From contig JAFFSR010000245.1 of assembly GCA_017163975.1 (NCBI GenBank), positions 2,371,001 through 2,435,000 of the forward strand: a stretch of DNA of 64,000 nt, read 5' to 3'. The DNA comes from Anastatus disparis. Taxonomy: Eukaryota; Arthropoda; Insecta; Hymenoptera; Eupelmidae. Positions 45,257 through 55,234 of this stretch are shown here, piece by piece. The position numbers and the translations under genes were made by a program. The notes beneath the pieces were generated by a model that was given only the letters and a program-made list of their open reading frames with translations, searched no databases and was not told the origin of the DNA. How positions within the stretch are numbered: the stretch's first letter is position 1; each line of letters starts with the position of its first letter.

Positions 45257-45945
45257 CTCCTAGTCGAACTCATCGGCCTTGCGAGCCCTCTAAAATCTTT
45301 GCGCCAGTGGTCCATGAGCAACTTCTTTGTTCCTTAAACTCTAATGATCTCTTGGAACAATTTCAAGCAGGCTTTTGCCCTGGTCATATCACACAGATGG
45401 CTCTTCTTATTATCATTGAGGATACTCGTGTGGCTGTAGATAAAAGATAAGTAACGGCTCTTTTGCTATTTAACTTCTCGAAAGCATTCAAAACCGTGTC
45501 TCATAAACTTTTGCTGAGAAAACTTAGACAGTTTAATTGTTCCGATAAAGTGATATTGTGGTTTGCATCTTATCTGTCTGGTAGATCGTAACCTATTGAG
45601 GAATGTGTGAGGACCGTGAGGAGTGGCTGCGGGACATACTGACATTAGTGTATTCGTGCGAATATTAGCAATTTTTATATCGATGCACACTGAAATGCTT
45701 TTAACTCTTTTCATTTTTCTTATTATTTAACGTAAGAGCTAGCTTTGATTAAATGATTATCATGTTAGAGTCCATCGAATTTTAGCTAATGTTGAATTCC
45801 ATTATCTACTATCATATATTTTATATTTTATTTCTTTTGTTATACTGTAGTTTTAAGCTATTATTATATTATAATATACTTGTTTTTACAACTTGTTTCA
45901 GCTATAAGGAGTAATCCCATGGCTAAATAAATTTATGTCTAAATT
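45257..45945 (+). pseudogene. LINE-C1 reverse transcriptase fragment and 3' part
   Basis: FAPVVHEQLLCSLNSNDLLE, QAGFCPGHITQMALL, then a stop at ~45448, then FNFSKAFKTVSHKLLLRKL and ILWFASYLSGRS. These align with LINE-B VHQQLYYYL, TGFKTGHSTQTALL, FDFSKAFDTV and WFASYLSDRR. The catalytic Asp of FDFSKAFD is Asn here and the second Asp is Lys. The palm and thumb are missing; a T-rich 3' UTR-like stretch follows (45720-45945). Confidence 0.75.
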
Positions 45946-45989
45946 TCTCTCCCTCACTCACTCTGTCTGTATTCCTACTCTGTGCTACT

Positions 45990-46350
45990 GCTGTAAATAA
46001 GACTGTGAATAATTCTTCTTTTAATGTGTCATCCCATAAGTTTGTTTTTAAGTATATATCTGCTATAGTCAGAGACTCAGTTATGGCTGCAGGTGATAAG
46101 TTGCGCTTTTAATCTCGTCATCAACTCTCTGGTGCAGGTGGTGAGAATAACGTGTTCCTGAGAGCTCTGTAGACCAAGAAGACTTTTGAGTTGCTCAAAT
46201 CTGCTCACAAGGTTTTTTGTGTGAAAAAAGTTCCTAAACCATTTGTGAGGTTCCTAACAGTTTTCTTAAAGAGTTCTTCTAACGTCAAACCTCGAGTTAT
46301 CTGCACTGAAGCTGATCTCACCGCTTTTAAGGATCTCCAAAGAAATTAGC
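45990..46350 (+). pseudogene. LINE-C2 ORF1 C-terminal fragment
   Basis: KFVFKYISAIVRDSVMAAGD, GENNVFLRAL, KVFCVKKVPKPFVRFLT and RVICTEADLTAFKDL align in order with LINE-B ORF1 VTMKSTSLARAVIGAK, YNFVTFVRNG and VRIATDADLEFFLARL. In-frame TAA and TAG interrupt it. Confidence 0.6.
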
Positions 46351-46776
46351 GGTGTCTGAGGTCTCATGTGAATGCTCTTAATTATAATTTTAATGCATTT
46401 TTTGTTAGTAACTGTCCTCATGTTAATCCTACACGGAAAGAAATTTCTGAGTTAAAATAACCATTTGATCTTTGTGAAGATCTAATTAGTAATTTCTATA
46501 AAAATTCACGTTGATTTTACTACAATTTTAAGTATTTGGTTGTCACACCAAAGAAAAAAAGTACGTTGCCCTACAAAATAGATCAGTCCTTTCTACTAAA
46601 TCTCATTGTTAATTCAGTTAAATTATTCCAACTTTGTAGTTCGAACGTGGAAAGAGAAGTCAAGAGAACTAAATCTTAAATCGAAATGATAAATAATGGT
46701 CCATACAATTCACGATTTTGCTGTTCACACAGATTCACGCATAAATTAAATTGTTAAAGGGTGCGTATAATAGTTG

Positions 46777-47147
46777 AAGGAGATTAAAACGGACGCTACA
46801 CCTGTACCCATAAATATTAACTATTTTTCTATTTTATTGCAAAATTGTCAGAAAAAAAATGCATTAGCTTTTAGTATGTACCATGATAATTATTTAGTTC
46901 AAACTTAAAAGAGATTCATAAATTAGTTTTTAAAATATTTAAATTTTTGGCACAAAACCGAAAAATTTGAAAGAATAATATTAAAATCCAAAATTTTCTA
47001 TAACTATTGAATGAATTTATTTAAAAATTTAGCTGAATAATCTTTATTATGTATACTACAAGCAAATGTATTTTTTTTTCAAAAATTTTGCAATGGAAAG
47101 ATAGTCAATATTTATTTGTGAAGGTTAGTGTCCATTTTACATCTCCT
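46777..47147. mobile_element. MITE-like inverted repeat, 371 bp
   Basis: GGAGATTAAAACGGACGCTA (~46780) and TAGTGTCCATTTTACATCTCC (~47128) are the ends of ~110-bp imperfect arms that include ATAAATATTAACTATTTTTC and its partner. Confidence 0.65.
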
Positions 47148-47285
47148 TAATATACGTTTTTGAGTAAAAAGAAAAAATTGATCAACGCTAAACAAGATGT
47201 ATATTTAGATTCTCTCGAAGTGGTACTTATATAGAATATTTCAAATCTGTCATGTGCATATAAACTTACAAAAGTGTTTTTAGTG

Positions 47286-47856
47286 CACTGACAAAAATGA
47301 TTTCTAGCAGGGAAACGGATAGTCCACTTTATTAGGGTTTCTTCACGCAAAGAGAAATCTACTAGACGCTAGCAGAATTATGTATTCTTATAAACGACGC
47401 CGTTCTTGTTGTTAGAATAAAAATCGCTTCCCGCTAGGAGAAATCCACTAGCCTGGGGGCTTATTCAGTAATACCGTAACGTCTAACGTCAAGCTTAACG
47501 CCGACGCGTGCATGCGTAGTAATCATTTTTCAGCAAATACTATCGAATATCGCGAACGTTATTAAAGATCATGTTTACGCAACAACGAAAATCTTCTAAA
47601 CTGAAGCGCTAAGTCGATTTTATCGACAAATTTTACAACCAACTTAAAGCTTAGTTGTAAATCGTACGTTAAACTGTTAAACGTTATATTATGCATGACA
47701 TATTTATATACATTGACAGAAAAAAGATTTCTCAAAGCAACAGAATTACTCCGATTTAATGTGATCATTTAAATGGAAATATAATTTCTTAGATGTAGGT
47801 AACTAGACGTTTAAATTAATTTCTTGCTTGACAGATTTTAAGTTATATCCAAGAGG

Positions 47857-47898
<42 letters not shown>

Positions 47899-49136
47899 CT
47901 AACATTATTTTATTATTATTTACATTAATGATCATAAAAATTATTTGTAATCATACATGATTGAATGATAAATTGTGTATAATTTAAAATTCAATTGGAT
48001 CTGCAGGTTTTAAACTGACTATATATACTTTAATAAAAACGAACAGAAAAAAATAATATAAATATTGTTTCAAATAAACTTATCACCAATAAAAAACGTT
48101 TTTTAATAAAATTATGTATCGATCTAAATTTGCATTTTATATTCTATATCAACAACTACAGTTTCTTGATTAAATTGTTAAGTTTGCTGCAGATCTTAAA
48201 AATATTGGTTTTCAAAATTTCATCTTTCAAAATGAAATTGTTGGCTTGGATAATGTTGAGTTAAAAAAATATATAATAGAAACATAATTACAGATTTATT
48301 TCTAATATGACTGTTAAATGTTGTATATTGGGATTTAAAATGAATCGATCATGAAATTTTTTCTAATTATTATTTTGGATACATAATCATTAACATATAA
48401 AATTAAACAAGTTATAAAATATTAAGTAAGTTTTTATAATGTCCCAATCAACTGTCCATTTGAAATCCTGATACTGAATGTGTGGAGAACATAAGACATA
48501 ATATAAATCTACAAAATGACTAGTAAAATTGTAATTTATTTGTGTTTAAATATGTCGAAAACTTAGAAAAACAATTTTTTTTGTGATGATGTTAATTTTG
48601 ATGTAATAATTATTCGAAATTATTTTGATTTGGAATATTTGTGTTGTAAATGTCTGTTGTAAAAGATTTAATAATAAACTGAAACATTTTTTCATATGTA
48701 TTTATCGATTACTCAAAAGGGTAGAATCCTCAACGCTTTTCGATGTCGAAACGTTAAGTCAATCCTTATCGTTAAAAAGTTAGTGAATAAACCCTCTGAA
48801 GAGGAAATCTGACTTATTGCATTTTCACTTATATAACGTAACATTATTAAGTGGCATTTCTTTACGCCCTTCTTTATTATGTTAAGGTATATTATTAAAT
48901 ACTTCAAATAGAATTTGGCTTGGATTTAGGGAAAATCCACTTAGGGATAGAATATTAAAAGCCCATGTAAAAATTTGGTCGTCAAGCATTTTTCTACTAG
49001 ATACAAGAACACCCGAAAACAAGTAAATTTTATTCTTTTTCCAAGTGGAAATATATTAGCAAGAATAACAAGAATACTTTCTACTACCGGCTAGTGGATT
49101 CCACTCGCCTCAAGAAATTATTTCTGTCAGTGTGTA
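47286..49136. mobile_element. MITE with CACTGACA ends, ~1.85 kb, containing another MITE
   Basis: CACTGACAAAAATGATTTCT at 47286 is inverted at 49117-49136 as AGAAATTATTTCTGTCAGTG-like sequence. Subterminal CTAGCAGG and CCACTAG words recur at both ends. No transposase. Confidence 0.65.
47455..48802. mobile_element. Inner MITE with GGGTTTATTCA-type ends
   Basis: GGGGGCTTATTCAGTAATAC followed by GTCAAGCTTAACG at 47455 is inverted at ~48745-48802 (CGTTAAGTCAATCCTTATCG, then GTGAATAAACCCTC). The interior has a (TA)n run (~47862-47897) and AT-rich filler. Confidence 0.6.
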
Positions 49137-49319
49137 TTTAACTAATCATTTTTAGTAAGCATATCAACTACTTTTTAAGTCATCATGACTGAGCTCTTAG
49201 TAATTATTATAATCTTCTCTCTGTAAAGCCATAAACAAAGCCATGTCGTCAAGCTTACGAGACAACTTAATCATGACAATATGTAACAAAATATTTAGTA
49301 ATAATTTAGTCGACCATAA

Positions 49320-49850
49320 CGCTATTACTACTGGTGCTTATCGCACATATAAATGTAAATAGATTGAAGTCGCACTTTAATCTTATTGAGGCCCAGTGTC
49401 TCGATAAGAGTTTTGATCTTCTCGTTCTGTCAAATTTTTTTGTTGGCACTTGTTGATGATACTATTTTATCTATTGCTGGTTATAATCTATTTCGTTTAA
49501 ATATAGTTGGAAAAGAAGATGGTGCTGTAGCAGCTTATATTCGTGAAAGTTACAAGGTCACAGTTCTGCATCATTCTGATCCTACCTTTAATAATGAGCC
49601 TGAGTGTTTGTTGCTTGGTGTTGGAGTTTTGAATGAGAAGCTTCTCTTTGCCATTGTTTATGCTTGTCCTAATGCTACTTACCCTGTTGAATTCTTTAAT
49701 GTTCTGTCTGACCTCAGCAGCGAATACAAAAATATTCTTGTTACAGGTGATTTTGATGCAAATTTGTTTGTACTCAATCATGCCTCTTTTTTCCTCAGAA
49801 ACAATATCGAGTCGCTTTCTTTTCATATCGTCGGCTCTAACAAATAGTAG
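49320..49850 (+). pseudogene. LINE-C2 endonuclease fragment
   Basis: INVNRLKSHFNLIEAQCLDK in one frame, then 49386-49847 open: ILSIAGYNLFRLNIVGKEDG, AVAAYIRESYKV, VYACPNATYPVEFFN, LVTGDFDANLFV. These match LINE-C1 (TIPGYNVFPVDAIDKEGG, AAYIRENFKV, TGDFNFNLA). The catalytic Glu block is damaged and the C-terminal half is missing. Confidence 0.8.
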
Positions 49851-49892
49851 TACATTTCAATTTTCAGTCGAAAAATAACATAATTCACTTTT

Positions 49893-49932
49893 GGGGTGGG
49901 TGGGTGCGTGCGTGCGTGCGTGTGTGTGTGTG
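49893..49932. repeat. G/T-rich microsatellite
   Basis: GGTGGGTGGGTGCGTGCGTG followed by (TG)n. Confidence 0.9.
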
Positions 49933-50181
49933 CATAATCATAAGAGAAAATTTTCTTCAATATAATAGTGTATAGCTTTCTGTAATAGTAAATATTCATC
50001 TGCTTCCAGCACTGATTAAAAAAGTCAAATAGCAAAAACTTAAATATTATTTATTTTAATGAATTTTTCTGGAATAACAAAATTTTTAGGAAACATCTTT
50101 AATATATTGCATTTTGATATAAAACAGAAAAAAAATCAATAATTTCCAAAGTTACTTTATGTTTATAAAACAATACGAAAG

Positions 50182-50244
50182 CAACTTTAACCCGATGTGT
50201 CATGTTGTTCCAGTGGAATAACATGACACATCGGGTTAAAGTTG
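50182..50244. repeat. 30-bp stem hairpin
   Basis: 50182-50211 pairs with 50215-50244 with a single G-T pair and a 3-nt AGT loop. Diverged partial copies of the ACATGACACATCGGGTT block follow at ~50278-50400 in both orientations. Confidence 0.9.
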
Positions 50245-50399
50245 AAAGAGATAATAAGTTGGTTTGAGGTTGAAAAACATGACAAGACGGATTCAAGTTG
50301 AAAAAGATGACATATACCTTTAAAATTATCTAGATGTGTCATCTTTATTAACTTCAATCAGATATGTTATATTATTCCACTAGGCCCGCGAACTGTCAA

Positions 50400-51840
50400 T
50401 GAACCTGTCGTAAACAAGTCACTTTCAACTTAAGCTTCGTGATTAATTTTTTGACTCAGACCTTACAATGCTACATTTTAAGTTATTCAACCTATATTAA
50501 TAGATGATTTTTAAATTTTTAAGCAAATTAATCAATTAAATGAAAAAGTTCAAAAATTGTAATGAATATTTTCAAAAATAAAAATATTTAGAAATTTACA
50601 TTATCAAATCAAACATTTATCAAATATCAATTGTACTTAATAAAATATTGTACGTTCAAACTTCATTGTTTGTTTGGTTAAATAAAAAAGAAAAAATATT
50701 ATATAAAATGTCATCCGTTTAAATTGATGAAACTTTTAAGAACTCATTGTTCAAAACGTGAATGTATTACCTCACTTTTTGAACTCATTGTTTGCCTTTT
50801 TTGCCTAAAATTTCCCACATTATATCAAAGATTCAAATACTTCTAAAAAATTGCCTTTTTATCCTTGCATTATATTTACTGACTCTCCCTTAAAATCTTC
50901 CTATTTTGTATTTTAATATTTCCTTTTACATATGTACTTTCCTCTTCGTGTACAGTCACATACGCAAGGGTCCTTGTTTGATACATACAATTCTTAAACA
51001 TACATCTGGAAATCAAGTCTTCGTCTCTTTACAAGCTCAGAATGATGTCAATTTAGTGGCACAATGCTACAACACCAAACATTTGCAATGCGTGAGACCT
51101 TATACTATCATTATCAGCGCATGAAATTACGTATATACTCTTATACTTGCATCTTACAAAATTTATAATTACGTATTATCTATCTATATATTCGTACGTA
51201 TTATGTGTAAATATTAGCCGCACGCTTCGTGTAGGTGAGTCAGGTATTAACCAGATAAAGCTATTGCTTATCTTTTATTCACGTATGTGTTTTAGCATAG
51301 AAGCTGCTTAACTTTCACCATTTTTAATTATGTGTACACCTGTGCTATTAATTTTTTCCTTTTATCATAACGTATGTTGTATTTTAAAATATTTCAATAG
51401 CTCAATATTTTTCAACAATTCCAACTCTGTTAATTTAAATAGCTTTATTTTATGTTAAAATAATATAAACTAATTTTTTATCTAATTTTGCTTTATTTGA
51501 TAAGTTATTTTAATTTTTAAAATTATTGTTTTAAAATATCTATTTTCTTCGTAAATAGAACAGATTTTTATAACTTAATTTTATAGATTTTTTACATTTT
51601 AATTGAATAATATGATAGTATACGAAAAATATAATATATTTATAGTTTCTATTTCATAGTATGAAGAATAATTTTACAGCTCAATTATGCTAAGAAGTCA
51701 AAAAAAGACCACAAAAATATTAAATACTAGATTTTCCTTCTGACTGTAATAAATTTTTTTTATTCTAAAAAATCGTATAATTAACGTATTTGACATAGCT
51801 TTTTTATTATTATATATTACATTTCTCTTAAGATCACATA
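50400..51840. other. AT-rich sequence without recognised features
   Basis: No coding similarity or repeat structure that I can support, including the 72-codon frame at 50906-51124. Confidence 0.4.
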
Positions 51841-52520
51841 TACACGGTGACCCATTTTAATCGCTACACCTGGATTTTTCGGATCTTAAGACAGATAGGA
51901 AAAAATAGTTTAGACAAAAGTTGTAGGGGACGAAGGAGGCCAAACGATGGTCCTAACAGCTTTGACCTTGAACTTGACCTTCAAGGTTATTTCAAGGTCA
52001 AGTGTTTTTTTTTATTAGAAACACCTATTTTTGACCCCGGATTCAGAAAGAGCGGGAAATTTTACGTTCAAAATCATATTTAGACATTTTTTTCAAGGTC
52101 ATTTCAAGGTTAAATGAAGGTCGAACTCCGAAAAATCCATTTTTAGTCGTTTTTTCCATGAGTCACAGGCTTAAGTGGTTCAAACTGATCGTAGGTTTAA
52201 TAGGGAAATCCACACACCCAAAACTTTCACATCCTAGTAAACAAATATCAAACTTGCACATCCGAACCCCGTGCTCTTCATAGCCTCACATGCTAAACTG
52301 TTACACCAGACATCCCCCAGTTCCACACATCTCTACCCCATGTATGATGTTTGTTTAACGGAAACTTCAAGATCATTAAAGCTTCTGTTGTAAATGTGTC
52401 AACCTTACGTTTAGCGCTACCCAGAAACAACGACGTGGACATAGTAAGGATTGTTTCCTTTGGGGTGCTTGATTTGAGTGAGTACCTTCGCCCCTCACCT
52501 TGAAATACCGATTTCCGATT

Positions 52521-52600
52521 GTCGCACCTCGATAATTATTTCAGCTCTCTTCTAAAAGTAACGTCGTATCAACAATCTTGTTAGGCGGATAGTCAATCAT
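52521..52600 (-). pseudogene. Inverted remnant of the mariner transposase N-terminus
   Basis: Read on the minus strand from ATG at 52600 it gives MIDYPPNKIVD, later LEES, a stop, then NNYRG. The plus-strand transposase starts MADYPPNEIVD with GESRSNYRA. About 26 codons survive; the sequence then joins the left TIR. Confidence 0.85.
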
Positions 52601-53407
52601 TTAAGAGCCAGCCATTAATAACTATTAAATTTAAATAGTAAAATGGTATCAAAAATATTAATTATTATAATATTATAAAGGTTCTTTTAATAATATCTGA
52701 ACTGTTGACCAATTTTAAGATTTTCTGCCCATTTTTAATATTAAGCTTCATTTTTAATAGTTTGATTCTAAAAAAATAGGTTTGATGCTTTTTGTACAAA
52801 ACAGAAATGTTTTATATTTATTTTTTCAACAGTTATGAGTAAATTAAAGATATAAGTTGTAAAAAAATGTGATTGTTTAAAAAGAAAAGTCATAACTTTC
52901 GAAAGAATAAAGATGCAACATTTCTTATTTGTACAAAAAGCATCAAAGCTATTTTTTAGAATCAAACTATTAAAAATGAAGCTTAATATTAAAAATGTGT
53001 GGAAAATATTAAAATCGGCCTGCAGTTCAGATATTATTAAAAGAATCTTTGATGGAACCGAAATTATTTGTAAATGTGCCTTTAATGATTACATTATCAA
53101 TATTAGTATTTTTTAAGTTTGAACGGCAATAATTCACAATATTTAAAATAAAAGCAAGTTTTAGTATTATGTGCAGTTTAAATGAGAAATAATTTAATGA
53201 TTATTACTTTATTATAAAACTTACAATTACAAAAGTGTGACAATCGGAGTACTTTTGGCAAATACACTTAGTCAGATAAAGTTATCGTAATTTAGGAACA
53301 TTTTTCTTTTTTGGTCGCGACCGTATACGGACAAATATTAAAATTATTAATATTTTTTATACCATTTCACTATTCAAATTTAATAGTAATTAATAGTTGG
53401 CTCTGAA

Positions 53408-54479
53408 ATGGCTGACTATCCGCCCAACGAGATCGTTGACATGATGTTGGCTTTAGGAGAAAGCCGAAGTAATTATCGTGCTGCGGCAAGAATTTATGCT
53501 GAACGCTATCCAGACAGACGACACTCTGAGGTTATGGCTATCAGACGTTTAACTCAAAGAGCTCGTGGTGGACACATGGTTCGTCAACATAGGCGCCATC
53601 AATATGATGAAAATGATAATCAAGTCGTGACTATTCTGGCAATAATTCATCTTGACCCACAGATAAGCGCTCGTCGAGTCGAAAGGGAAATCGGTATTCC
53701 AAAAAGTACATTTTAAAGAATTATAAAGGTGCTGAGATATCGTGCGTATCATATTACTCTGGTCCAAGAACTACAGTTTGCTCATTTTCAAAAGCGTATT
53801 GTGTTTTGCCAATGGGCTTTACAAATGATAGAAAATGATCCAGACTTTTTTAAATTTGTTCTTTTTTCTGATAAGGCAAAATTTCAAAGTGATGCGGAAT
53901 TGAATAGACATAATTGTCATTACTGGTCTGATGTTAATCCTCATTGGGTCAGAACTGTAAACCATCAAAGACGTTGGAGTATTATGGTATGGTGTGGGAT
54001 TATTAATGGATATTTGATTGGCCCTTATTTTTTTTTTGAAGAAAATGTTAATCAACACACGTACTTAACGCTAATAAGAGATGAACTACCTGTATTGATG
54101 AAAGATGTTGACTTAGAAACGCGACAATGAATGTGGCTCCAGCAGGACGGCGCAGCACCACATTTCGCTCGAATTGTCAGGACTTTTTCGAATGAGCAGT
54201 ATGGTAATAGATGGATTGGTCAAGGTGGTCCAGTTAAATGGCCTGCTTGCTCACCCGATCTTACATTACCAGATTTTTACTTATGGGGGTACTTAAAAAA
54301 TATCGTTTTTAAGTACCCCCATAACACACAAGAGTAGACATGATGGACAGAATTTCTCGAGCGTGCGCTGCCATTCCAAGGCAAACTTTGCTAAAGACCG
54401 TTCGCCACTTCCAAAAGCGTTTGACTAAGTGCCTGGAAGCAAATGGTCGTAATTTCGAAAACATGCTTCGAGGTTAGAT
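53408..54479 (+). pseudogene. Mariner-like transposase (DD41D), broken
   Basis: The transposase would cut and paste the element at TA sites. The N-terminal helix-turn-helix (MADYPPNEIVDMMLALGES, RIYAERYPDRRHSEV) is of the DUF4817 type seen with insect mariners. DNA-binding region 2 is ISARRVEREIGIPKSTF. Catalytic blocks: FSDKAKF, QQDGAAPHFA and SPDLTLPDFYLWG, with 41 residues between the second and third Asp. In-frame TAA at ~53714 and TGA at 54128 plus a stop at 54335 break it. The C-terminus (ISRACAAIPRQTLLKTV, LEANGRNFENMLRG) continues in another frame to 54479. A 19-bp hairpin lies in the coding sequence at 54281-54324. Confidence 0.9.
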
Positions 54480-54497
54480 AAACACATAAGTAAGAGG

Positions 54498-54615
54498 CGA
54501 AGGGAATCACTTAAATCAAGCACCCTGAACAGTGAGAGGCAAAGGGACTCACTTTAATCAAGCATCCCGAACAGCGAGAGGCTAGGGAACTCACTTTAAT
54601 CAAGCACCCCAAAGG
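54498..54615. repeat. Three ~42-bp tandem units in the right TIR
   Basis: GGGA.TCACTT.AATCAAGCA followed by CCC.GAACAG.GAGAGGC is present three times here and once in the left TIR. Confidence 0.85.
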
Positions 54616-55234
54616 AAACAATTCTTACTACGTCCACGTCCTTGATTCTGGGTAGCGCTAAACGTAAGGTTGACACATTTACAACAGAAAATTTAATGAT
54701 CTTAAAGTTTCCGTTAAACAAACATCATACATGGGGAAGAGATGTGTGGAACTGGGGGATGTCTGGTGTAACAGTTTAGCATGTGAGGCTATGAAGAGCA
54801 CGGGGTTTGAATGTGCAAGTTTGATATTTGATTACTAGGATGTAAAAGTTTTGGGTGTGTGGGTTTCCCTATTAAACCTATGATCAGTTTGAACCACTTA
54901 AGCCTGTGACTCATGGAAAAAAAGACTTAAAATGGATTTTTCGGAGTTCGACCTTCATTTAATCTTGAAATGACCTTGAAAAAAATGTTTAAATATGATT
55001 TCGAACGTAAAGTTTCCCGCTCTTTCTGAATCTGAGGTCAAAAATAGGTGTTTCTATAAAAAAAAACACTTGACCTTGAAATAACCTTGAAGGTCAAGTT
55101 CAAGGTCAAAGCTGTTAGGACCATCGTTTGGCCCCCTTCATCCCCTACAACTTTTGTCTGAACCATTTTTTCCTATTTGTCTTAGGATTCGAAAAATCCG
55201 GGTGTAGCATTTAAAATGGGTCACCGTGTATATA

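Larger units (their letters stand above)
45960..49860 (+). mobile_element. LINE-C2, decayed and interrupted by nested MITEs
   Basis: An ORF1 C-terminal fragment (45990-46350) and an endonuclease fragment (49320-49850) lie in the correct order. The MITEs at 46777-47147 and 47286-49136 lie between them. No RT follows. Confidence 0.6.
51843..55228 (+). mobile_element. DD41D mariner-like element with palindromic architecture
   Basis: TIRs of ~650-740 bp (51843-52497 and 54485-55228) begin CACGGTGACCCATTTTAA and are flanked by TA (51841-51842 and 55229-55230). The transposase lies on the plus strand just inside the right TIR. The left half is an inverted copy of the right half with the transposase largely deleted: an inverted remnant of transposase codons 1-26 is at 52521-52600, and the 5' leader is palindromic around ~52860. 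Confidence 0.85.
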
